Positions 1 through 8,736 of a DNA stretch of 64,000 bases are shown piece by piece. The stretch lies in contig NZ_CP095491.1 of NCBI RefSeq assembly GCF_023028105.1, positions 3,658,001-3,722,000 of the forward strand, in the 5' to 3' direction. Origin of the DNA: Halosolutus gelatinilyticus. Lineage in GTDB: Archaea > Halobacteriota > Halobacteria > Halobacteriales > Natrialbaceae. Under the pieces are notes generated by a model, which saw only the letters and a list, made by a program, of their open reading frames with translations, was not told the origin of the DNA and ran no database searches. A program made the translations under genes and the position numbers. Position 1 is the first letter of the stretch. Each line of letters begins with the position of its first letter.

Positions 1-1
1 C

Positions 2-115
2 TTCGATTCGCAGGGAACGCCGACGTCTCTGAACGTGATCGACGTCGATCTTCCCGAAACCGAGGAGTTCTTCGACTTTACCCAGGCGGACATCGACGAG
101 GAACTGCGAGGATGA
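2..115 (+). CDS. C-terminal end of an unidentified protein (cut by window edge)
   Basis: One open frame enters from the left edge and ends at the TGA at 113-115. The visible tail is acidic and ends DEELRG. The stop overlaps the ATG of the FAD synthase gene (ATGA), so the two are probably co-transcribed and translationally coupled. Too little is present to identify a family. Coding status rests on the frame, the G/C-rich third positions and the overlap. Confidence 0.55.
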   Translation, partial: FDSQGTPTSLNVIDVDLPETEEFFDFTQADIDEELRG

Positions 116-543
116 CGCGCCGGGTCATCGCACAGGGGACGTTCGACATCCTCCACCCCGGACACGTCCACTACCTCGAAGAAGCCGCCGCGATGGGCGA
201 CGAGCTGATCGTCATCGTCGCCCGCACGTCGAACGTCGACCACAAGGAGGCGCCCATCTGTCCCGCGAGACAGCGCCGGGACGTCGTGGCCGCGCTCGAA
301 GCCGTCGACGACGCGGTTCTCGGCCACGAGGAGGACATTTTCGTCCCGGTCGAGGAACTCGATCCCGACGTGATCGCGATCGGGCACGACCAGCACCACG
401 ACGTCGACGCCATCGAAGCCGAACTCGAGCGCCGGGGCGTCGACTGTCGGGTCGAGCGCGCGAGCGCCCGCGAACCCGAACGCGAGGACGAACTCTTATC
501 CACGCGGCTGATCGTCGATCGGATCCTCGAGCGCCGGGGCTGA
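112..543 (+). CDS. ribL: FAD synthase, archaeal RibL type
   Basis: A 143-residue nucleotidyltransferase of the cytidylyltransferase fold. It begins with the family signature [14 protein letters not shown] (residues 9-22); the HxGH motif HPGH binds nucleotide triphosphate. A second family segment, [12 protein letters not shown], sits near the C terminus and corresponds to the ISSTR-type loop. The length matches archaeal RibL, which adenylates FMN to FAD in the cytosol. The ATG overlaps the stop of the upstream gene by ATGA. A glycerol-phosphate cytidylyltransferase is the main alternative, but short length and sequence favour RibL. Confidence 0.9.
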   Translation: MTRRVIAQGTFDILHPGHVHYLEEAAAMGDELIVIVARTSNVDHKEAPICPARQRRDVVAALEAVDDAVLGHEEDIFVPVEELDPDVIAIGHDQHHDVDAIEAELERRGVDCRVERASAREPEREDELLSTRLIVDRILERRG

Positions 544-577
544 GCAGGCCGATCGAGCGAAACGACGTTCGTTCCGA

Positions 578-1348
578 TCAGGAGCGACGCGCGAGTCCGC
601 CGGCGAACAAGCCGACGAAGAGGGCGACGAGGGCGGCGGTGATACCGAAGCTTGGGATCGAGTCCACCGTTCCCTCGGCGCTCCCGTCGTTTCCCTCGCC
701 ATCTGCGGCGCTAGGATCGCCGTTGCCGTCGCCACCGCTCGTCTCGTTCGCGTCGCCGACCACCGCGGGGCCGTCCGGCGGCGACGCGTCGACGACGTCC
801 GCTCCCTCTGAGACCGAAACGGATCCGTCGTGAGTGAACGTTTGCAGCGGCCAGTTGTTGGTCAGGCCGCTCTCGACATCCGCGATGGCCACCGTCGACT
901 CCGTGCCGTCGGCGTCTTCGGCGACCCTGAACGTGATCGTGACGAGGCGCGCGTTCCCGGTCGCGCCACCGTCCGCGGGGTCGCGGCGCTGATCGATGTG
1001 GACGTAGCCCGCTTCGTCGTCGACGTCCGCGTCGGCGACGACCTCAGTCTCGTTCCCCTGCTCCATCCACGGCCCACGGTGGATCGTTTCGACGGTCAGG
1101 ACGTCGGGGTCGTACTCGATTCCGATCGCGGTGCGCTCGACGCCGGCACCGCCGTAGCCGCCGTCGCTGGCCATCTCCACCGCGACGTGGATCGTCTCGC
1201 CGGGTGGCGCTTCGGCGGCCTCCGGTTCGATCTCCAAGACCGCCGCGCTGTCGCTGGCGCCGGCCGCGCCGACGAACGCGATCGCCACCGCCGCCGCGAT
1301 CACCACTACCGCGATCGCGAATACGGGGCCGGATTTTCGCACGGTCAC
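578..1348 (-). CDS. Secreted cohesin-like protein with C-terminal membrane anchor
   Basis: A 256-residue exported protein. Residues 1-32 form a signal peptide; residues about 38-175 look like a cohesin-type beta sandwich (phrases such as 'IGIEYDPDVLTVETI' and 'LVTITFRVAED' are typical). A Gly/Asp/Asn/Ser-rich linker follows, then a C-terminal hydrophobic segment preceded by PSFG and ended by RRS, resembling the PGF-CTERM anchor. The GTG start overlaps the TGA of the upstream lipoprotein gene (GTGA), and a GGAGG ribosome site lies inside that gene's last codons. The two proteins are probably made together. Ligand unknown. Confidence 0.75.
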   Translation of the reverse strand: MTVRKSGPVFAIAVVVIAAAVAIAFVGAAGASDSAAVLEIEPEAAEAPPGETIHVAVEMASDGGYGGAGVERTAIGIEYDPDVLTVETIHRGPWMEQGNETEVVADADVDDEAGYVHIDQRRDPADGGATGNARLVTITFRVAEDADGTESTVAIADVESGLTNNWPLQTFTHDGSVSVSEGADVVDASPPDGPAVVGDANETSGGDGNGDPSAADGEGNDGSAEGTVDSIPSFGITAALVALFVGLFAGGLARRS

Positions 1349-2550
1349 ACCTCCTCCAGCTCGAACGTCAGTTCACCCGGCGATCGGAAGGCGGTTTCGT
1401 ACCCCTGGTGGCGGGCCGCCTGCGACGGCGTCTCGACCGAGACGACCACCTGGTCACCCGCCCGCAGATCGGCGATCGGCGCCCCGTAGTGGTAGTGCAA
1501 CTCGTGATCGAGCGTCTCTCGGAGCGTCGTTTCGGCGATCGTCTCGTCGCCGCGCGCGACGCGGGCCGACAGCGCCTGCTGTGGCAAGACGCAGCGGTTG
1601 TACGGCGTCCGGGAGGAGACTGCCAGGTAGTACTCGTCGCCGTCGACGAACCGCGACCCCGGCGATAGCAGCGTCGTCGCGTAGACGGCGTCGTCGTGGG
1701 TCGGCTCGCCGAGCAGTCGTCCCGGGAGCGCCTCGACGGGGGGGACCGACGAGTAAGGCATCTCGTGTCCTCCTCCCCGTTCGTGATCGCCGCTCTCGTC
1801 GCGATCGGACGACTCGCCCTCGCCGTGACGATCGCCCATCGGCGGCACCGCGTCCCGCGATCCCCACCGGCCCTCGTCGAAGCGTTCGATCCGATCGACG
1901 AGTTCTCGGCGGGTCTCCTCGTCGAGTTCGAACTCGACGGTCGCCGAGGTGCGCTCGTCGAACCGGCCGGCGAACTCACCGGTCAGGCGAACATCGCTCA
2001 TCGGGTTGACGGTCACGGTGGCGGTGTAGCGGCCGTTCCCGTCGATCTCGTAGTTATCGCCGAAGTGAAATCCCATCCCCTGCGAGAGCATCGGCCACGG
2101 CGACCGGGTGATGATGGGCGTCCCGTCCTTCGCGAGTTCGATCGTCAGCCCCGAGTCGATCGGGATGACGACCTCGGTTTCTGGGTCCCAGATCGCGACC
2201 ATCAGGTGGACGGCATCCGTCGCCGGCGGATCGACCCGCTCCGGCCCCGGCATGAGCCAGAAGAAGTGCGGAATCGACAGCATCGGTGAGATCGCGAGCT
2301 CGCCCGCCGTTCGGGTCTCCAACATTATCGTGCCGTCGCGGTGCGTAGGGAGGTAGACCGCCTCCGGGGGGTCCTCGACGCGGGGCATCGCCTCGAATCC
2401 GGCGTTCTCGTCGCCGTTCGTCGACTCGTTCTCGTCACCTGATTCGTTCTCGTCGTCCGGCTCGTCCTCGCCATCGCCGCCGAAACAGCCAGCGGAAAGG
2501 GATGCGACGCCGATCGCGACGCCTGCGCACAACAATCGCCGACGGTTCAT
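1345..2550 (-). CDS. Tat lipoprotein with P19/Tp34-like metal-binding domain
   Basis: A 401-residue protein. MNRRRLL is a twin-arginine motif and LSAGC (Cys22) a lipobox, so it should fold in the cytoplasm and be lipid-anchored outside. After an acidic Asp/Glu/Asn linker, residues about 55-185 resemble the P19/Tp34 iron-transport-associated domain ('GFHFGDNYEIDGNGRYTATV' recalls 'HYG.N..LPGNGTYTVTV'). A His/Asp-rich stretch near 240-260 could also bind metal. The second half is a further beta-rich region I do not recognise. It is the first gene of a two-gene unit with the cohesin-like gene. The iron or copper role is inferred from the family only. Confidence 0.7.
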   Translation of the reverse strand: MNRRRLLCAGVAIGVASLSAGCFGGDGEDEPDDENESGDENESTNGDENAGFEAMPRVEDPPEAVYLPTHRDGTIMLETRTAGELAISPMLSIPHFFWLMPGPERVDPPATDAVHLMVAIWDPETEVVIPIDSGLTIELAKDGTPIITRSPWPMLSQGMGFHFGDNYEIDGNGRYTATVTVNPMSDVRLTGEFAGRFDERTSATVEFELDEETRRELVDRIERFDEGRWGSRDAVPPMGDRHGEGESSDRDESGDHERGGGHEMPYSSVPPVEALPGRLLGEPTHDDAVYATTLLSPGSRFVDGDEYYLAVSSRTPYNRCVLPQQALSARVARGDETIAETTLRETLDHELHYHYGAPIADLRAGDQVVVSVETPSQAARHQGYETAFRSPGELTFELEEV

Positions 2551-2956
2551 TGGACGTTTCTAGCACGCAACTCCTTTTATAAGCGCGGGTCCCCTCCGAT
2601 ATCGCCGCCGCCGTTCGGGGCGGCGTTGCACGCGTTGGCTCGCGATCGTCGATCCGACGGGCGGCGTCGCGTGTCGACGATCGATCGTCGCCGAACTGGA
2701 CGACCGGACACCGACCGGTGCTCCGCCGACGCCGACCTCGGCGACGAACGGACCATCGTCGACGCGATCGACGCGGAAACGGTCGTGATCGAGGCGGACG
2801 TCGAGAACGAGAGCGGGCGAATCCGTCCTGACCGAACTCGGCCGGTTCTCGGACGGCGAATGAGGCGCCGACTCGACGGCCCGATCGGGCCGGGTTCGGA
2901 GGAAGGGATCGAAGGCGAGCGGACGCGACCGTAACGGCCCGGCGTCGCCGTTCCCG
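2551..2956 (-). other. Gene-free interval of about 400 bases
   Basis: Both strands have open frames here, but their products are Arg/Ser-rich with no acidic bias or recognisable motif, so I treat them as non-coding. The interval should carry the promoter of the leftward lipoprotein gene. I see no clear repeat or RNA. Confidence 0.4.
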
Positions 2957-3112
2957 TCAGTTTTCGCGGATGATCGGAGGTGGCAAGCGTACCGAATCGA
3001 TCGTGTGCCCGGTTTCGACGAAGTGTTCGATCGCCTGCTTCGAGACCTCTTCTCTGGTGTAGCCCTCCTCCGTGCTCCGGTTCCAGTCGCACTGTAGGCA
3101 GTATTTGTACAT
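2957..3112 (-). CDS. 51-residue C2H2-like zinc-finger microprotein
   Basis: Starting at the ATG at 3112, the product begins MYKYCLQCDW and contains AIEHFVETGH. The C-x2-C pair and the H-x5-H pair are spaced like a single C2H2 finger. Haloarchaea encode many such one-finger proteins, thought to bind nucleic acid or protein. An in-frame start further upstream exists, but the residues it would add (Arg/Thr-rich) look unlike coding sequence. No partner gene is obvious. Confidence 0.65.
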   Translation of the reverse strand: MYKYCLQCDWNRSTEEGYTREEVSKQAIEHFVETGHTIDSVRLPPPIIREN

Positions 3113-3239
3113 TACTCGCCCTCCGGTGAGAGTCCGTGTCTTGTCACGGAAAGTGCGGTGCAAGAGAGCGAAAGCCGCCGCGAAAATCGACTGCGGACGG
3201 AGACACTCTGAATCGATCGATCAGCCCCGGACGGCGGCG

Positions 3240-4979
3240 TCAGTCCCGCTTTACGCTGGGGTTCGTCACTGCGCCGTTGGCCGCGGAGTCGAAGTCCCGC
3301 CCGAACTTGGCCAGCACGCCGCCCTCGTAGACCGGGTCGGGTCGCTCCCACTCCTCGCGGCGAGCCTCGAGTTCCGACTCGTCCAGGTCGACCGCGAGCG
3401 TTCGCTCGGGGATGTCGACCGTGATCTCGTCGCCGTCCTCGAGCAGTCCGATTGGCCCGCCGACGGACGCTTCGGGGGCGACGTGGCCGATCATCGGACC
3501 GCGGGTGGCCCCCGAAAACCGACCGTCGGTGATCAGCGCGACGTCGTCCTCGTGGCCAGCGCCGACAACCGCGGCGGTGACGCCGAGCATCTCGCGCATG
3601 CCGGGACCGCCGCGGGGGCCCTCGTTTCGGATGACGATCACGTCGCCGCTCTCGATGCGGCCCTCCTGGACGTAGGTCATGGCGTCCTCCTCGTTCTCGA
3701 AGATGCGAGCGGGGCCCTCGTGGTGGAACTGGTCCCCGCCGGTCGCCTTGAGCACGGCCCCGTCGGGCGCGAGGTTGCCCGAGAGGATCTTGATCGCGCC
3801 CTCCGGCTCCTTGGGATCGTCGACCGGGTAGAGGAAGTCGGCCTCGACCTCGTCGTCGTCGGGCAGGTCGCCCTCGTCCTCGAGGACGGCGAGTTCCTCC
3901 GCGATCGTCCGGCCAGTCACGGTCATCGCATCGCCGTGGAACAGATCCGCCTCGAGCAGGCGGCGGATCACGACCGGCACGCCGCCAAGCTCGTGGAGGT
4001 CGTTCATGACGCTGTCGCCGCCGGGTTGCATGTCGGCGATCTTCGGCGTGCGCCTCGAGATTTCGTCGAAGTCCTCGATCTCGAGATCGATGTCCGCCTC
4101 GCGGGCGAGCGCCAGCAGGTGAAGCACGCCGTTCGTCGAGCCGCCGATCGCCGTCTGGAGCGCGATCGCGTTCTCGAAGGAGTCGCGGGAGACGATGTCC
4201 GAGGGCCGTCGGTCCTCCTCGACGACCTCGACGGCGAGATCGCCGGCGCGGCGGGCGACCTCGTACCGCGCCTCGTCCTCCGCGGGGGCCGAGGCGCTGC
4301 CGAGCGGGGCCAGTCCGAGTGCCTCCGAGATGGAGGCCATCGTGTTCGCGGTGAACATCCCGCCGCAGGAGCCCGCGCCCGGACAGGCGTTGCGCTCGAG
4401 TTCGTCGAGTTCCTCGGCGTCCATCTCGCCGGTGCCGTAGGCGCCGACGCCCTCGAAGACCTGCACGACCGTGACGTCGCGACCGTCGTGCTGTCCGGGC
4501 ATGATCGAGCCGCCGTAGAGGAAGACCGAGGGGAGATCGGTTCGGATGGCGGCCATCATCATCCCGGGGAGGTTCTTGTCGCAGCCCGCGACGGTGACGA
4601 GGCCGTCGATCCGCTCGCCGAAGGCGACGAGTTCGACGCTGTCGGCGATGAGTTCGCGGGAGATCAGCGACGCCTTCATCCCCTCGGTGCCCATCGAGAT
4701 GGCGTCCGAGATGGTGATCGTCCCGAACTCGATCGGCATCCCGCCGGCTTCGTCGGCGCCCTCGATCGCCGCCGCGGCCACGTCGTCCAGGTGGACGTTA
4801 CAGGGCGTGATGTCCGCGGCGGGATTGGGCACGCCGATCATCGGCGAGCCGAGATCCTCGTCGTCGAATCCCATCGCGCGGAACATCGCGCGGTGGGGGG
4901 CTCGATCGGCCCCCTCGGTCACGTCGCGGCTCCGCAACCGCTCGTCCTTTCCGTGGTCGAATTCGCTGTCGCTGCTCAT
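3240..4979 (-). CDS. ilvD: Dihydroxy-acid dehydratase
   Basis: A 579-residue enzyme of the IlvD/Edd family that converts 2,3-dihydroxy-isovalerate and -methylvalerate to the 2-keto acids of valine and isoleucine synthesis. Iron-sulfur and active-site motifs are intact: [24 protein letters not shown], and [12 protein letters not shown] near the C terminus. I chose the ATG at 4979 ([12 protein letters not shown]) because the 15 residues before it lack conservation. It stands alone here; the acetolactate-synthase-like gene is 36 kb away. Confidence in function is high. Confidence 0.96.
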   Translation of the reverse strand: MSSDSEFDHGKDERLRSRDVTEGADRAPHRAMFRAMGFDDEDLGSPMIGVPNPAADITPCNVHLDDVAAAAIEGADEAGGMPIEFGTITISDAISMGTEGMKASLISRELIADSVELVAFGERIDGLVTVAGCDKNLPGMMMAAIRTDLPSVFLYGGSIMPGQHDGRDVTVVQVFEGVGAYGTGEMDAEELDELERNACPGAGSCGGMFTANTMASISEALGLAPLGSASAPAEDEARYEVARRAGDLAVEVVEEDRRPSDIVSRDSFENAIALQTAIGGSTNGVLHLLALAREADIDLEIEDFDEISRRTPKIADMQPGGDSVMNDLHELGGVPVVIRRLLEADLFHGDAMTVTGRTIAEELAVLEDEGDLPDDDEVEADFLYPVDDPKEPEGAIKILSGNLAPDGAVLKATGGDQFHHEGPARIFENEEDAMTYVQEGRIESGDVIVIRNEGPRGGPGMREMLGVTAAVVGAGHEDDVALITDGRFSGATRGPMIGHVAPEASVGGPIGLLEDGDEITVDIPERTLAVDLDESELEARREEWERPDPVYEGGVLAKFGRDFDSAANGAVTNPSVKRD

Positions 4980-5114
4980 GATCGGAACTCGCATCGAGGA
5001 GGCATAAGTCACCCTCTCTCGCACAAACGTTGCTGGGAATCCCGCGGAACCGAACCCGGTCGATCGGCGGCCGTCGGTCGGATCGACGTCGTTCCGGCGC
5101 GCCGCGATCGAACG

Positions 5115-5741
5115 CTACTCCTCGAGTCGCCGCTCGGCCGCCGCCAGCGCCTCCCGCGTGTCGACGCTCTCGAACGTCGCCGCGTCGACGTCCGCGAGTT
5201 TCGATTCCTCGACCGTGACGGCGTCGATCCGATCGATCGCGGCCACGATGCGCCCCTCCTCGGCTTCGAGCGCCGCCTGGCAGGCGGCCGCCATCGCGTC
5301 GGCGCGGTAGATCGCCTGTGTCGGCTGGTACCAGCCGTCTTCGAGGCGCACGACCGCTCCGTCCGCCCCTCGAGCGCGATCGTACAGGAGCGAGAGCAGG
5401 TCGGGGTCGACGAACGGCATGTCGCAGGCGACGACTGCGGCGTACTCGCGTTCGACGGCCTCGAGGCCGACCCGGATGCCGGCGAGCGGCCCCCGATCGG
5501 GGACGGGATCGGTTTCGAACCGGACGTCGGCGTCGCACCCCGCCAGCGCCTCCCGGATTCGAGCGACCTGCTCGTCGCGGCAGTTGACGACGAGATCGTC
5601 CGCGACCGCCGCCAGGCGATCGACGACGCGGCGGACCATCGGCGTCCCGGCGAGTTCGGCGGCGGCCTTGTCCGCCTCGCCGAACCGCGTCGAGAAGCCG
5701 CCCGCGAGGACCACGCCCGCGAGATCGTCCGTCGTGTTCAT
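5115..5741 (-). CDS. mobA: Molybdenum cofactor guanylyltransferase
   Basis: A 208-residue nucleotidyltransferase. The N terminus carries VVLAGGFSTRFG followed by DK, the GTP-binding loop of MobA; DRGPLAGI and ACDMPFVDPDLL supply the middle motifs and metal-binding Asp. It attaches GMP to molybdopterin to form the guanine dinucleotide cofactor. The ATG at 5741 is 35 bases after the stop of yqeC on the same strand, so the two are probably one operon. MocA (cytidylyl) is possible but the GPLAGI motif fits MobA better. Confidence 0.9.
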   Translation of the reverse strand: MNTTDDLAGVVLAGGFSTRFGEADKAAAELAGTPMVRRVVDRLAAVADDLVVNCRDEQVARIREALAGCDADVRFETDPVPDRGPLAGIRVGLEAVEREYAAVVACDMPFVDPDLLSLLYDRARGADGAVVRLEDGWYQPTQAIYRADAMAAACQAALEAEEGRIVAAIDRIDAVTVEESKLADVDAATFESVDTREALAAAERRLEE

Positions 5742-5776
5742 GTGCGTCGGTTGGCGGGGAACGCCCATAAGAACCG

Positions 5777-6541
5777 TCACCCGACGACGTCGACCAGCGG
5801 TTCGTCCGCGATCATGCTCGTCAGGGCGACCCGCGAGACGCGGTCGTGCGCCCCCGCGTTCCGATCGAGGACGCTGCGCGCGATCTCGCGGGCGATCGCC
5901 AGATCCTCGTCGTCGTCGACCATGTTGAGTACCGGGACGTACGTTGCACCGTCGGGAACGCCCTTCAGCCCGGCCTCGGGGCTCGTCAGCAGGGTCGCGA
6001 CGTCCGCCGGCTCGATCGACTCCCCTGGCGATCGGCCCGTCACCGCCGCGACCCGCTCGGGTCGGTGGACGGCGCGCTCGTCGAGCGGTTCGCCGACCGC
6101 GTGAACGCTGGCGATCGCGAGGACGGCGTCGGCGGTCGCGGGCAGTTGGGGTTCGTGGTCGCCCGGCGCTTTCAACAGCCGCGTGCGGGCGCCGTCGGCC
6201 TTGACGAGGACGTGGTCCGCCGCGCCCGCGGCCGCGATCTCATCGACGACGGCGGGATCGTAGCCGACGTACCGATCGTCGCCGTCCCGGTCCGCGACCA
6301 GTCCCAGCGGCCACTCCCGGTCCCGTTCGGCGTCGGTCCGATCCGCCGATAGCACCCCCACCGGATCGTCCGTCACGCGCACCGTCGCGACCCGTCGATC
6401 GAAGATCGGGATGCGGACGGTCGCCGTCAGGACGGCGCGATCGAGCCGATCGGCGAGTTCGTACAGCGCGGATTTCTTCCCGCCCGCGCCGACGACGCAC
6501 GTCAGCCCGGCGTCGGCGCCGAGCGCTCGCGTGAGGTCCAT
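5777..6541 (-). CDS. yqeC: YqeC-family protein (molybdenum hydroxylase accessory)
   Basis: A 254-residue protein with an N-terminal phosphate-binding loop VVGAGGKKSALYELA and a middle segment DHVLVKADGARTRLLKAPG typical of YqeC. In bacteria yqeC accompanies selenium-dependent molybdenum hydroxylase genes and is thought to handle the cofactor; the activity is not established. The start is the ATG at 6541 (MDLTRALG); upstream residues are not conserved in character. Position just before mobA supports a molybdenum-cofactor role. No hydroxylase gene lies in the window. Confidence 0.85.
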   Translation of the reverse strand: MDLTRALGADAGLTCVVGAGGKKSALYELADRLDRAVLTATVRIPIFDRRVATVRVTDDPVGVLSADRTDAERDREWPLGLVADRDGDDRYVGYDPAVVDEIAAAGAADHVLVKADGARTRLLKAPGDHEPQLPATADAVLAIASVHAVGEPLDERAVHRPERVAAVTGRSPGESIEPADVATLLTSPEAGLKGVPDGATYVPVLNMVDDDEDLAIAREIARSVLDRNAGAHDRVSRVALTSMIADEPLVDVVG

Positions 6542-6953
6542 CGTCTGCGTCGTACGTAATCGAACGGAAAATAGTATAGGTCGGTCTCCCGGCCGTTCGC
6601 GGGGGATCGGAACCGACCCCGTTCGCATCAGGTTACCCTGCCGGGCGTCGGGTCGATTTCGTTTTCAACGGCGCTTCGAGCGGCGCGTCGAATATCGACG
6701 GTTCCGGGAACGCGATCGCCACCGACGGGCTGGACTACTCCCCGTCCGTGGTGAACGAGGACGACGAAGTTCCGTCCACGACCCACAATCGCCGGGCCGC
6801 CGAACGCGGTCTGTCGGGACCCGACGACGAGACCGTGACACATCGAAGCACTGTTGCGAAATTTGTTAGCAATCATACACAATCGTGCGACGCGCGTTCA
6901 CAGCAACGTTTAACGTCCGAATCGTGGTCGGCCACTGTGGAGGTTGTCACCTA
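6542..6953. promoter_or_regulatory. Divergent intergenic region, yqeC / zinc dehydrogenase
   Basis: About 410 bases between divergent genes. A leftward frame (6628-6882) lacks the acidic bias of haloarchaeal proteins and is probably not coding. The part next to the dehydrogenase (about 6860-6920) is AT-richer and is the likely promoter. A GGAGG ribosome site at about 6940 lies 10 bases before the dehydrogenase ATG. Confidence 0.45.
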
Positions 6954-8120
6954 ATGTCAATGGACGCTGTCGTATACCAGGGCCCGCACGATGTAGCGAT
7001 CGAGGAAGTGGACGAACCCGAACTCCAGCACCCGAACGACGTCATCGTCGACATCACGACGACGTGTATTTGCGGCTCGGACCTCCACATGTACGAGGGC
7101 CGGACGGCCGCGGATCCGGGGATCGTCTTCGGGCACGAGAACATGGGACTCGTCAGCGAGGTCGGCGATGCCGTCACGACGCTCGAAGAGGGCGATCGCG
7201 TCGTCATGCCGTTCAACGTCGCCTGCGGTTTCTGCCGGAACTGCGAGAACGGGTATACCGGGTTCTGCACCAACGTCAACCCCGGATTCGCCGGCGGGGC
7301 GTACGGCTACGTCGCGATGGGGCCGTACAAGGGCGGCCAGGCCGAGAAGCTCCGGGTTCCGTACGCGGATTTTAACGCGCTGAAACTCCCCGAAGGGGAC
7401 GAACACGAGGACGCGTTCGCGCTGCTCGCGGACATCTTCCCGACCGGCTGGCACGGAACGCGACTGGCGAACCTGGAACCCGGCGAGTCGATCGCGATCT
7501 ACGGCGCCGGACCCGTCGGGTTGATGGCGGCCTACAGCGCGAAGATCCAGGGCGCCTCGGAGATCTACGTCGTCGATCGGGTCGAGAGCCGACTCGAACT
7601 CGCCGAGGACCACTGCGACGCCCGAACGATCAACTTCGAGGAGGGCGATCCGGTCGACCAGATCGTCGCGGAACACGGCGACGAAGTCGACAAGGGCGTC
7701 GACGCGGTGGGCTATCAGGCGATCGATCCCGAGACGGATCCCGGAGACGACGCCTACGATCCCGCCCGCGAGAACCCGGCCGTCGTGCTCAACCAGCTGA
7801 TCCAGACGGTCCGTCCGACCGGCGCGCTCGGCATCCCCGGACTCTACGTTCCGTCCGATCCGGGCGGCCCCTCGGAAATGGCCCAGCAGGGACGGCTCGG
7901 GATCGACTTCGGCAAGATCTTCGAGAAGGGCCACAAGTTCGGTACCGGGCAGTGTAACGTCAAGCAGTACAACCGCGAACTCCGCGACATGATCATCGAG
8001 GGCCGCGCCGATCCCAGCTGGGTCGTCTCCCACCGCGTCGGTCTGGAGCAGGCGCCCGAGATGTACGAGCGGTTCGACAACCGCGAGGAGGGCGTCATCA
8101 AAGTGCTGCTCGAGCCTTGA
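6954..8120 (+). CDS. Zinc-dependent alcohol dehydrogenase, glutathione-independent formaldehyde dehydrogenase type
   Basis: A 388-residue medium-chain dehydrogenase. CICGSDLHMYEG holds the catalytic-zinc Cys, GHENMG the catalytic His/Glu, and CGFCRNCENGYTGFC the four structural-zinc cysteines. IYGAGPVGLMAA is the NAD(P)-binding Rossmann motif. The insert after the structural zinc (GFAGGAYGYVAMGPYKGGQAEKL) and the long segment before the C terminus are typical of the FdhA branch from Pseudomonas putida. The substrate cannot be set from sequence; formaldehyde or a related alcohol/aldehyde is likely. The start at 6954 is supported by a GGAGG site. Confidence 0.9.
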   Translation: MSMDAVVYQGPHDVAIEEVDEPELQHPNDVIVDITTTCICGSDLHMYEGRTAADPGIVFGHENMGLVSEVGDAVTTLEEGDRVVMPFNVACGFCRNCENGYTGFCTNVNPGFAGGAYGYVAMGPYKGGQAEKLRVPYADFNALKLPEGDEHEDAFALLADIFPTGWHGTRLANLEPGESIAIYGAGPVGLMAAYSAKIQGASEIYVVDRVESRLELAEDHCDARTINFEEGDPVDQIVAEHGDEVDKGVDAVGYQAIDPETDPGDDAYDPARENPAVVLNQLIQTVRPTGALGIPGLYVPSDPGGPSEMAQQGRLGIDFGKIFEKGHKFGTGQCNVKQYNRELRDMIIEGRADPSWVVSHRVGLEQAPEMYERFDNREEGVIKVLLEP

Positions 8121-8143
8121 CCCGACGGTCGACGGCCGATCCG

Positions 8144-8154
8144 TTTTTCTTTTC
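8144..8154 (+). terminator. Pyrimidine-rich T tract after the dehydrogenase gene
   Basis: A run of five T, one C and four T lies 24 bases after the stop, between convergent genes. Archaeal RNA polymerase terminates at such T runs. Confidence 0.45.
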
Positions 8155-8163
8155 GATCCCGCG

Positions 8164-8325
8164 CTAGCGCCGCAGCCAGGTCGCGGGGTGCTCGTCGCGC
8201 AGGTGGTCCTGGTACCGCTTGATCAGCGCCGGGTACGAGCCTTCGACCGCGTGCCACGCGCAGTGATCGCAACCGCGCTCGACCGTATCGCCGGGCCCGC
8301 GAACGTATCCGCCGGTTCGATCCAT
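8164..8325 (-). CDS. 53-residue zinc-finger microprotein
   Basis: From the ATG at 8325 the product contains GCDHCAWHAVEG and, near the end, YQDHLRDEHPATWLRR. One C-x2-C pair and a downstream H-x4-H pair suggest a single C2H2-like finger. It is convergent with the dehydrogenase gene. Upstream in-frame codons give an Arg-rich stretch and were left out. Function unknown. Confidence 0.65.
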   Translation of the reverse strand: MDRTGGYVRGPGDTVERGCDHCAWHAVEGSYPALIKRYQDHLRDEHPATWLRR

Positions 8326-8492
8326 ATGGCGACGGGTTCCGACCGAGCCGATATCGCTCTTCCGGTCCATCGATCGTCCGCACTCGCGGTCGACCGGGGA
8401 TTCGCCCGTTGCTTGCAACGGCGCCCGCGCTCGCGGTCGATCGCAGCGCGACCGGCGAAACGGGTAAGCGACCGGCCGACGTAGCCGCGGGC

Positions 8493-8648
8493 GTGTGCCA
8501 GTACTGTAATTACTCGTTTCACGACGACTGGGTCCGGCTCCTCGAGTACGACGAGGTGTACCAGTCGACGCTCCCCGAGTCGACGACGCAGTCGACGCAC
8601 GGCTTCCACGAGTCGTGGGACGATCTCCGGGAAGAACTGGAGCTGTGA
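8493..8648 (+). CDS. Small acidic protein with a CxxC pair
   Basis: Starting at the GTG at 8493 the product is 51 residues: it begins VCQYCNYSF, is rich in Asp and Glu, and ends DDLREELEL. The GTG start and acidic composition fit a haloarchaeal microprotein; upstream in-frame codons give non-acidic sequence. A single CxxC could bind metal in a dimer. No function is assigned and coding status is moderately supported. Confidence 0.5.
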   Translation: MCQYCNYSFHDDWVRLLEYDEVYQSTLPESTTQSTHGFHESWDDLREELEL

Positions 8649-8736
8649 TCCGCCTTCGCGCCGGTCGTGACGACCCGGCCGCGTCCGGAGGACGTCGCCG
8701 GCGGGCGATCCGGGGCGATCGTCGACGAACCGGTAG

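Noticed and set aside
3072-6104. A rightward open frame of 1010 codons
   Set aside because: It is the antisense shadow of ilvD, mobA and part of yqeC. Long antisense frames are expected in GC-rich DNA, and the product has no family motif.
6628-6882. Leftward 84-codon frame upstream of yqeC
   Set aside because: The product is basic and Gly/Val-rich with no acidic bias, and has no motif; it lies in a promoter region.
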